This document shows, piece after piece, positions 1 to 5,845 of a stretch of DNA of 40,007 bases; positions within the stretch are counted from its first letter, which is position 1; each line of letters opens with the position of its first letter. The stretch comes from Alphaproteobacteria bacterium (lineage in GTDB: Bacteria; Pseudomonadota; Alphaproteobacteria; RF32; CAG-239): NCBI GenBank assembly GCA_015062345.1, contig SUUV01000001.1, positions 85,588-125,594 of the forward strand. The letters are read 5' to 3'. Position numbers and translations under genes: made by a program. The notes beneath the pieces are model-generated. The model was not told where the DNA came from and searched no databases. It worked only from the letters and a program-made list of their open reading frames with translations.

Positions 1-2
1 GT

Positions 3-515
3 GGAAAAATAAATAAAATTAATGCCGGAACTGTTGAGGGACTACAGCAAATACACAAATTTTTATTTGAAGATATTTATGATTTTGCGGGTTTTATACG
101 CAATGTAAACATATCTAAAGGTAATTTCCGTTTTGCTCCGGTTATGTATTTAGAGCAATCATTAAAAAATATAGAAAAAATGCCGCAATCCACTTTTGAT
201 GAAATTGTTGAAAAATATGTAGAAATGAATATAGCGCACCCATTCAGAGAGGGAAACGGGCGCGCAACCAGAATTTGGCTTGATTTAATCTTTAAAAAAG
301 AACTGAAAATGGTTGTGGATTGGGATAAAATTGATAAAGAAGATTATTTGTCGGCAATGGAACGTAGTCCAGTAAAAGATATTGAAATTAAACATCTTTT
401 GAAAAATGCCCTGACTGATAAAATTGATGAGCGTGAAATATTTATGAAAGGTATTGATGCCAGTTATTACTACGAAGGCTATGATGAATATGACATACAT
501 AAGTTATTCTCGTAA
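3..515 (+). CDS. Fic family AMP-transferase, class III-like, 5' end outside window
   Basis: The reading frame is open from base 3 with no stop, so the N-terminus lies upstream of the window; the first internal ATG is at 144. The visible part has the Fic motif HPFREGNGR (237-263), whose His is catalytic in nucleotidyl transfer to target hydroxyl groups, and the usual flap-side sequence KGNFRFAP before it. Near the C-terminus SYYYEG (462-479) matches the (S/T)xxxE(G/N) inhibitory motif. That motif at the C-terminus, rather than in an antitoxin or at the N-terminus, defines class III Fic proteins such as the one from Neisseria meningitidis, which autoinhibit in cis. The enzyme is probably cytoplasmic and may act as a toxin or regulator; the target is unknown. 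No separate antitoxin gene is visible downstream. It sits at the left edge of the tRNA-Thr islet. Confidence 0.9.
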   Translation, partial: GKINKINAGTVEGLQQIHKFLFEDIYDFAGFIRNVNISKGNFRFAPVMYLEQSLKNIEKMPQSTFDEIVEKYVEMNIAHPFREGNGRATRIWLDLIFKKELKMVVDWDKIDKEDYLSAMERSPVKDIEIKHLLKNALTDKIDEREIFMKGIDASYYYEGYDEYDIHKLFS

Positions 516-519
516 CTTA

Positions 520-569
520 CGCAAATCCACTTGCGCTTATCGGACTGAAAATTACAATGAATATAAGCA
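520..569 (+). repeat. Cassette left-boundary block, copy 1
   Basis: A small stem CGCAA/TTGCG (520-524/531-535) is followed by TTATCGGACTGA, ten variable bases and GAATATAAGCA. The same arrangement with identical spacing recurs at 1528-1575. Read as protein, both give YRT(D/E)xYxEYKQL with synonymous third-base differences, so the block may be a remnant of a gene 3' end; here the frame continues to a stop at 615. It lies directly behind the Fic stop and before the Nudix gene. Confidence 0.6.
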
Positions 570-602
570 GTTAATTGAAAAGATTGCATATTTATGGAAT
601 CT

Positions 603-1142
603 TTATAATTTATAACCTAATGCCTTAAAAAGCATTTCAAATTCCTCATTGTGCATCAAAAGAGTTTCATCTTCGGTCTTTATCATATACCTAAACTCAT
701 CAATAGGAATATACTTAACCTCGGAAACTTCATCTTCTTGAAGTATGATTTTATCTAAATTCAATGACAACCGAAGTAAATAGACATCATTAAATTCATT
801 GTTGATAAATGTTGCTTTTGGCTTACTTGAACTTTTTCTTGTTCCTATAAGAGCGAGCTGTGAAGGCAATATATCTACACTTAATTCTTCTTTTATTTCC
901 CTGATTGCGCCTGATAAAGAATCATCACCAGCAGTTAAATGTCCGGCACTAGAAATATCCCACATATTAGGGTGACTATCTTTATTCGGACTTCTTTTTT
1001 GTAAAAGAATTTCATCTTTATCATTCACTACCCATATATGAACAGCCTTATGCCAATCACCATCTCTATGAACTTCTGAACGAGCTTTGGTTTTTCCTGT
1101 TTTATGTCCTTGCTCATCTAAGATATCAAAATATTCTATCAT
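603..1142 (-). CDS. Nudix hydrolase, IPP-isomerase-like subfamily
   Basis: 179 residues, full length for the family. The N-terminus (EYFDILDEQGHKTGKTKAR) and the following HKAVHIWV strand resemble the Nudix proteins related to isopentenyl-diphosphate isomerase, which hydrolyse or rearrange pyrophosphate-linked substrates. The Nudix box lies in GHLTAGDDSLSGAIREIKEE (about residues 67-86); the REIKEE core is intact, but the usual upstream Glu is Asp and the Gly after EEx is Ser, so activity is likely but not certain. The ATG at 1142 is preceded by AAGGGAG, and TTATAAAA upstream is a possible -10. The gene runs opposite to its neighbours and is bracketed by the repeated boundary blocks at 520-569 and 1199-1246, so I read it as cargo of the tRNA-Thr islet. 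The substrate cannot be told. Confidence 0.85.
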   Translation of the reverse strand: MIEYFDILDEQGHKTGKTKARSEVHRDGDWHKAVHIWVVNDKDEILLQKRSPNKDSHPNMWDISSAGHLTAGDDSLSGAIREIKEELSVDILPSQLALIGTRKSSSKPKATFINNEFNDVYLLRLSLNLDKIILQEDEVSEVKYIPIDEFRYMIKTEDETLLMHNEEFEMLFKALGYKL

Positions 1143-1198
1143 TTATTACTCCCTTTCTGCTTTTATAACAGATAAAATAAAAAAAGAAAATAAAAAAA

Positions 1199-1528
1199 TC
1201 CGATAATTGATGAAAAAATGCCATTTCAGAGAACGAAACAATCGGACTTTTGGAGATTCAGCCCCACAAAGCAAAAACCGCTCTTTTCGGAGCGGTTTTC
1301 AAAACTGGTGCCGCTGATAAGAATGTAAATTCCCATTGGCTATTTAGCCAACGGGCCCCTTTCGCGTCGTAAGGTTCAAACTTCGTACAAAACTAAGCTA
1401 TTCGCTAAAGTTTTGCACTCGTTTTCACCAACTATCCGCTCCGGACTTTACTTCGTAAGTCCGCTTCTAACCATCTTCAATACCATTTCAAAAAAGCCTC
1501 CACAAGGGAGGCTTTATTGAAATGGTGC
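1199..1528. repeat. 330-bp islet block, copy 1 (hairpin, terminator, tRNA-Thr tail, palindromic element)
   Basis: The block aligns with 2029-2359 at an offset of 830-831. Its left part (1199-1305) is diverged but keeps a 48-bp unit bounded by TCCGATAATT and CAATCGGA, then GATTCAGCCC and a terminator. Its right part (1306-1528, 223 bp) is base-for-base identical to 2137-2359. That part starts with 19 bases equal to the tRNA-Thr 3' end on the minus strand and holds hairpins at about 1332-1355 (CCC..GGCT/AGCC..GGG), 1443-1464 (CGGACTT/AAGTCCG) and 1483-1525. With the left-boundary block after it, this accounts for the gene-free stretch 1143-1670. Confidence 0.85.
1273..1300 (-). terminator. Rho-independent terminator after a tRNA-Thr 3'-end copy
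   Basis: Stem AAAACCGCTC/GAGCGGTTTT with a six-base loop. On the minus strand it follows the tRNA tail copy at 1306-1324. Its sequence differs from the hairpins behind the other two tail copies. Confidence 0.75.
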
Positions 1529-1575
1529 GCAATAGTTTGCGATTATCGGACTGATTTTTATGGTGAATATAAGCA
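1528..1575 (+). repeat. Cassette left-boundary block, copy 2
   Basis: Stem CGCAA/TTGCG (1528-1532/1537-1541), then TTATCGGACTGA (1543-1554), ten variable bases and GAATATAAGCA (1565-1575), matching 520-569. The frame YRTDFYGEYKQL runs on to a stop at 1627. The block directly follows the identical 223-bp repeat and precedes the promoter of the 121-aa gene. Confidence 0.6.
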
Positions 1576-1607
1576 ATTGGGATACAAGTTGAAGCTATTT
1601 AAAAGTA

Positions 1608-1636
1608 TTGACAAACGCCCTAAGTAGCTTTATAAT
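1608..1636 (+). promoter_or_regulatory. Consensus sigma-70 promoter
   Basis: TTGACA (1608-1613) and TATAAT (1631-1636) are both perfect consensus hexamers with the ideal 17-bp spacer. The expected start is near 1643, giving a leader of about 28 nt for the gene at 1671. It is the strongest-looking promoter I found in the window. Confidence 0.88.
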
Positions 1637-1670
1637 TTAACAAATATATCTTTTATAAGGAGATTACAGT

Positions 1671-2036
1671 ATGCCTGGTGATGATATTTTTATTGGAACA
1701 TCTGATGAAAATTTAGTTTTTTCTAAATATTCCTTAAAAAATAATTCTTTAGTTGCCGAACGTGAACGTTGGTCAACATATGATGTTGACGCTGTTCTTG
1801 AATCATCTTGGACAGATGAGTATGAATTATCAAGAGATGAAGCGTATGCCTTAGAAAGGGCAGCAACATCAGATAAAAGAAAAATACGTAGACATGGCGT
1901 TAATTTAGCTGATTCGTTTAATTCGAATAATATTGAAGAAAGAAAAGAACTGCTTGCCAAACTTGAAAAAGAGATTGTTATTGCCAGAGCAAAGAATATT
2001 AAATCTATTGCAAAGCAAAACACTAAAGTCCGATAA
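1671..2036 (+). CDS. Hypothetical 121-aa islet protein
   Basis: I do not recognise the family. The ATG has an ideal ribosome site (AAGGAG at 1657-1662, 8-nt spacer) and lies behind a perfect consensus promoter, so it is very likely a real, strongly expressed gene. The protein is soluble and highly charged with no signal peptide, membrane segment or cysteine. The N-terminal half is acidic (VDAVLESSWTDEYELSRDEA); the C-terminal half is basic with a likely amphipathic helix (EERKELLAKLEKEIVIARAK, about residues 87-106). Its stop codon falls inside the TCCGATAA boundary motif at 2029, so the repeat junction may define its C-terminus. It is single-gene cargo between the boundary blocks at 1528-1575 and 2029-2076. 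A small regulator, antitoxin or element-borne protein is possible, but nothing in the sequence decides. Confidence 0.8.
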   Translation: MPGDDIFIGTSDENLVFSKYSLKNNSLVAERERWSTYDVDAVLESSWTDEYELSRDEAYALERAATSDKRKIRRHGVNLADSFNSNNIEERKELLAKLEKEIVIARAKNIKSIAKQNTKVR

Positions 2037-2104
2037 TTTGTAAAAAATTATCGTTTTCAAGAATTGAACAATCGGATTTTATATGATTCAGCCCTGATAA
2101 AGCC

Positions 2105-2130
2105 AAAAGGCACCTTGAAAGGTGCCTTTT
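2105..2130 (-). terminator. Rho-independent terminator after the second tRNA-Thr tail copy
   Basis: Perfect stem AAAAGGCACCT/AGGTGCCTTTT with a 4-nt loop. It may also end transcription of the plus-strand gene at 1671-2036. Confidence 0.8.
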
Positions 2131-2313
2131 ATAAAATGGTGCCGCTGATAAGAATGTAAATTCCCATTGGCTATTTAGCCAACGGGCCCCTTTCGCGTCG
2201 TAAGGTTCAAACTTCGTACAAAACTAAGCTATTCGCTAAAGTTTTGCACTCGTTTTCACCAACTATCCGCTCCGGACTTTACTTCGTAAGTCCGCTTCTA
2301 ACCATCTTCAATA

Positions 2314-2356
2314 CCATTTCAAAAAAGCCTCCACAAGGGAGGCTTTATTGAAATGG
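2314..2356 (-). terminator. Long terminator hairpin directly after tRNA-Thr
   Basis: Outer stem CCATTTCAA/TTGAAATGG and inner stem AGCCTCC/GGGAGGCT form a 43-bp imperfect palindrome whose outer arm includes the tRNA CCA. An identical copy is at 1483-1525, where no complete tRNA precedes it. Confidence 0.75.
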
Positions 2357-2428
2357 TGCCGCTGATAAGAATCGGACTTACGACCCCGTCATTACCAATG
2401 ACGTGCTCTACCACTGAGCTACAACGGC
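2354..2428 (-). tRNA. tRNA-Thr(GGT)
   Basis: The 75-nt cloverleaf folds fully. The acceptor is GCCGTTG/CAGCGGC with encoded CCA, the D-arm is GCTC/GAGC, the anticodon stem is CGTCA/TGACG with loop TTGGTAA, and the T-arm is GTAAG/CTTAT with loop TCCGATT. Anticodon GGT reads threonine ACC/ACU codons. Its 3' end is copied at 1306-1324 and 2137-2155, and its first 20 nt are copied at 2586-2605. Confidence 0.95.
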
Positions 2429-2605
2429 AAAATAATTTATTTAGGTTGCCGTAGAGCCCGTCATTTAATGACGTGCCTTCGGCATCTAAGCTCAATGCGG
2501 TCGCTTTACGCTTCCCTGTTTCGCTAAGATGTTCCGAAGAACTTGCAGACAAATTTGATACTTTTGTATCAAATTTGCTTAGCGTTACCACTGAGCTACA
2601 ACGGC
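2429..2605 (-). other. Palindromic mosaic with a partial tRNA-Thr copy
   Basis: On the minus strand this starts with the first 20 nt of tRNA-Thr (2586-2605, exact) and breaks in the D-loop. An insert full of hairpins follows, including a perfect 11-bp stem AAATTTGATAC/GTATCAAATTT (2551-2576) and GTTC-CGAA-GAAC. An anticodon-stem-like palindrome (CGTCATT/AATGACG) comes next, and 22 nt of spacer lead to the intact tRNA. TATAAT (2606-2611, minus) directly abuts the partial copy, so the original tRNA promoter probably lies upstream, and the intact gene may be expressed through the mosaic. The rest of 2612-2795 is plain AT-rich leader. Confidence 0.6.
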
Positions 2606-2795
2606 ATTATATACCAAATTCAACAGCAACATACACAATGCTTTTTTAAAAAGCAACATATTTTTTTTATTTTTCTTACTTTTTTTACTTATCTTTGTTT
2701 ATAAAGGCTGTGGATAGTCTTATTGAGTGTTTAAAATTTGTGTAAAAAAAATTATAATATGACCGATTTAAATGTTTTTGTAAGGTGTTTTTATT

Positions 2796-4862
2796 ATGAG
2801 CCAAAATCAAGAAGATAAAAAAATTCCGGATTTTTTGCAAGAATTACCTGTGCAAGAAATCAATCAAACCCATCAAAATTTACCGCATAAATCATCATTT
2901 TTGCAAAAAATATTTCTGATTGTTTCTGCTTGTTGGTTTGCTTTTATACTTCTTTATATCCACTTTTTGTTAGGTTGGGATTCTTTATCTGTTATACTTC
3001 CTTCCGAATTTATTAAATTTTTGGCACTTAGCATCATTGTACTGTTGCTTATTTTATTGCTGATTTCTATGGTATTCAAATCATATACTTTTGCCTCTCA
3101 AGCAACATTGTTAAATAAGGTTATTTTTTCGGAAGATAAAAATGTGTTTGAACAGATGATAAATCAGGCATTAAGAGAACAAATTGATAACCTTACAAAA
3201 ACTGCATCAAATATCAGTATGCAAAATGAAATTTTGAAAAACGAACTTACAACCAAAGCGCAAGATTTTGAAAATATTAATTCTTCTTTGGAAAAATGTT
3301 TTTCGCAAAATATGACAACTCTTTCCGATAATATCAAAAATATGCTCTCGGAATATAAAACAGCTGCACAAACCGCACAAGATTTTTCAACCAAAGCCGA
3401 TGAATTGAAAAACTCTGCCGTAAATTTAAGTTCACAATTAAATCCGCTTATCAACGAAACCGTTTCAACCGCAGATTATCTTAAAAATATCATTTCCGAA
3501 AGCAAAGGATTTATTGAAAATCATTTAACGGATATGCAAAATTTTGCAACAACCAATCAGGAATATTTGCAAAAAATGATGCTTTTGTTTGATGAAAAAA
3601 CATCAAAACTTGAAAAAACATTTTTACAAACTGCTGATAATTGCGAAGAAATTTACAAGCGCCTTGACAGTTCTGTATCACACATTGAAAACAGCTTAAA
3701 AACTCATAAACAAATGGCTCAGGAACAATCTGCCTTAATAGATAAAAATTCAAACTATCTTGATAATAAACTCGGTGAATATGGCAAGCTTATCAGTATG
3801 GAAGTTGAAGCTATGATTGAACGCTCCTCAACTCTTGATACAAATGTTGATAATCAGGTTAAATGTTTAAGTGTTGCCGGTCAAAAAATTGCTCGCATAT
3901 TAGACGATGCCAATAATTCTTTGGAAGAAAAATCCGTAAATGCAATGCAAACTATCGAAAAAACCATCAATAAACTTGAAAATGAGTTATCTAAACTCAA
4001 TGAATTTATTGCAAAAACCGAAAATAAAAATGATGAAATTAAATCTGCCGCCGAAAAAATAACCGAAAAAATCGGTGATTTGAGCTTGGATTTAGGCTTA
4101 AAAGTTGATGATTTAAAAATAAGAGCCGTTGAAGCTATCGATAAATTCAACGAAGTTAATGCCGTTGTAAAAACCAACACAATGCAATTGTTTGAAAGTG
4201 CCGACATAATTGTAAATAAAGGAAAAGAAGGCTCAAAATCACTTGAAAATCAATATGCAAGCATTGTTTCGGCTTTAGCAAAATTTGATGATATCAAAAC
4301 CAAAATCAGCCAAATTGAACAGGGTATAATTTCAACATCTGACAATGCAGGAAATTCGTTTAAGCAATATCAGGAGCAAATTAAAAGCCTTAAAACCGCT
4401 ATCAATGAACAAATTGAAGAACTTGATAATCATAAAATTCGCTCCGAAAGACATTTAACCGAATTAAAACAACAATATAACTCTTTTAGTATGGCAAACT
4501 TTATGAATGAGTCTTCCGAGCTTGTAACAAGGCTTGAAAACTTGAGTGTTGATATAAATAAATATTTTAACAGCGATGAAGAAGATGATTTGTGGAAAAA
4601 GTTTTACAGCGGTGACCATGCGGTTTTTGCTCGTAATATTGTGAAAAAGCTCAACCGAAAACAGATTGTTAAAATTCGTGATGAATATGAAAAAAATGCT
4701 GATTTCAGAGTGCTTACCGATAAATATATTTCAGATTTTGAAACCTTAATTACGGCCGCTCAAAATGCCGAAAAATCTGAGGTTGTTTTAGCGATGATTT
4801 CGGGAGCCGATATCGGAAAAATATATTATGTCATAGCCAGAGCAATAGACAGGTTAAAATAA
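2796..4862 (+). CDS. Membrane-anchored coiled-coil protein
   Basis: 688 residues. Two hydrophobic segments at about 38-60 and 72-95 form a hairpin anchor. From about 120 to 580 the protein is almost entirely charged heptad-type sequence rich in Glu, Lys, Asn and Ser, predicting a long cytoplasmic coiled coil. A C-terminal domain of about 100 residues follows (DDLWKKFYSGDHAVFARNIV, then a basic helix) and looks globular. I cannot name a family. The general layout recalls structural or scaffold proteins and chemoreceptor signalling domains, but no conserved hairpin tip of a chemoreceptor is seen. The start has AAGGTG upstream. The stop is 2 bp from dusB, so it is the first gene of a dusB-trkA transcription unit. 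Localised scaffolding is only a guess. Confidence 0.85.
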   Translation: MSQNQEDKKIPDFLQELPVQEINQTHQNLPHKSSFLQKIFLIVSACWFAFILLYIHFLLGWDSLSVILPSEFIKFLALSIIVLLLILLLISMVFKSYTFASQATLLNKVIFSEDKNVFEQMINQALREQIDNLTKTASNISMQNEILKNELTTKAQDFENINSSLEKCFSQNMTTLSDNIKNMLSEYKTAAQTAQDFSTKADELKNSAVNLSSQLNPLINETVSTADYLKNIISESKGFIENHLTDMQNFATTNQEYLQKMMLLFDEKTSKLEKTFLQTADNCEEIYKRLDSSVSHIENSLKTHKQMAQEQSALIDKNSNYLDNKLGEYGKLISMEVEAMIERSSTLDTNVDNQVKCLSVAGQKIARILDDANNSLEEKSVNAMQTIEKTINKLENELSKLNEFIAKTENKNDEIKSAAEKITEKIGDLSLDLGLKVDDLKIRAVEAIDKFNEVNAVVKTNTMQLFESADIIVNKGKEGSKSLENQYASIVSALAKFDDIKTKISQIEQGIISTSDNAGNSFKQYQEQIKSLKTAINEQIEELDNHKIRSERHLTELKQQYNSFSMANFMNESSELVTRLENLSVDINKYFNSDEEDDLWKKFYSGDHAVFARNIVKKLNRKQIVKIRDEYEKNADFRVLTDKYISDFETLITAAQNAEKSEVVLAMISGADIGKIYYVIARAIDRLK

Positions 4863-4864
4863 AC

Positions 4865-5845
4865 ATGAAAACATTTTCAAATTTTACGAGTAATGTATTT
4901 TTAGCTCCGATGGCCGGTATTACCGATGCCCCGATGCGAAATATAGTGCATCAAAAATGTGCTCATAAAGTTAATATTGTTTCGGAAATGGTGGCAATTA
5001 ATGCACTTTCAAGAAAAAATGCAAAAACTTATAAAATTGCCGATGTCAGAAACGAGCCCTATCCGGTAGTTGTTCAGTTGGTGGGGGCAACACCTGAGTT
5101 GTTTGCCGATGCGGCTCAACTGGCGGTTGAACTCGGTGCTTCGGCAATTGATATCAATATGGGTTGTCCGGTAAGAAAAATTACCACATCAGGAGCCGGT
5201 TCCGCTTTGATGAAAGACCTTAAAACCGCCGAAAAAATTATAAAATCGGTTAAAAATGCAGTCAATAAAGATGTTAGTGTAAAGTTCAGAAAAGGCTGGG
5301 ACGAAAACAGCGCCAATGCGGTAGATTTTGCAAAAATGTGCCAAGATAGCGGAGCTTCATATATCACAATTCACGGACGAACAAGAACTCAGGGATATTC
5401 AGGCGTTGCCGATTGGAATATAATAGAAAAAGTTAAAAATGCGGTACAAATTCCGGTTATAGGTAACGGTGATGTAACCTCAGTTGAAAGTGCAAAAGAA
5501 CTGATTGATAAAACCGGAGTTGACGGAGTGATGATAGGTCGTGCCGCACTTGGTAATCCGTGGCTTTTAGGACATATTTTTGATTATTTGGATACCGGAA
5601 AAAGACCTGATAAAATTTCAACCGAAGAAATTTTGAACACTGTTATAAATCATATCAATTTATTAAAAGACTACTATGGTGAAAGTTTGGCCGTAGCATT
5701 GTCAAGAAAATATGTATGTTGGTATTCCAAGAACTTTTACGATGCCAAAAAATTTAGAGAAAACTATATGAAAATAAGCGAATATCAGACCGCTTTAGAT
5801 GAAATAAGAAAATATTTTACTTCAGCCGTAAGGGAGGAAAAATGA
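4865..5845 (+). CDS. dusB: tRNA-dihydrouridine synthase B
   Basis: 326-residue flavoenzyme that reduces uridine to dihydrouridine in tRNA D-loops. Visible marks are the FMN-site start LAPMAGITDAP, the catalytic-loop cysteine in NMGCPVRKITTSGAGSALM, VSVKFRKGW, HGRTRTQGYSG, and the phosphate-binding GNGDV and IGRAALGNPW at the barrel end. Length and motifs fit DusB (older name NifR3). It begins 2 bp after the coiled-coil gene and overlaps trkA by ATGA (5842-5845), so the genes are probably translationally coupled. In many alphaproteobacteria nifR3/dusB is followed by ntrBC and ntrYX before trkA; here these are absent. Confidence 0.95.
   Translation: MKTFSNFTSNVFLAPMAGITDAPMRNIVHQKCAHKVNIVSEMVAINALSRKNAKTYKIADVRNEPYPVVVQLVGATPELFADAAQLAVELGASAIDINMGCPVRKITTSGAGSALMKDLKTAEKIIKSVKNAVNKDVSVKFRKGWDENSANAVDFAKMCQDSGASYITIHGRTRTQGYSGVADWNIIEKVKNAVQIPVIGNGDVTSVESAKELIDKTGVDGVMIGRAALGNPWLLGHIFDYLDTGKRPDKISTEEILNTVINHINLLKDYYGESLAVALSRKYVCWYSKNFYDAKKFRENYMKISEYQTALDEIRKYFTSAVREEK

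Larger units (their letters stand above)
2029..2359. repeat. 330-bp islet block, copy 2
   Basis: Second copy of the block at 1199-1528. The 48-bp unit TCCGATAATT...CAATCGGA is at 2029-2076, GATTCAGCCC starts at 2085, a different terminator is at 2105-2130, and the tRNA-Thr tail copy is at 2137-2155. From 2137 to 2359 it is identical to 1306-1528. It runs straight into the real tRNA-Thr 3' end at 2354-2372. Confidence 0.85.

Noticed and set aside
520..2359. Integron gene cassettes with attC sites
   Set aside because: Single-gene units and imperfect palindromes suggest it, but no GTTRRRY/RYYYAAC core pairs and no integrase are visible; the repeats match the tRNA instead.
2319..2591. 90-residue minus-strand reading frame
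   Set aside because: It runs through the whole tRNA-Thr gene and its terminator and has no ribosome site; a shadow of the RNA gene and mosaic, although its peptide may recur where the mosaic lies in coding sequence.
1..2610. Insertion sequence or transposon
   Set aside because: No transposase frame, no terminal inverted repeats with target duplications; the duplicated ends are tRNA sequence.
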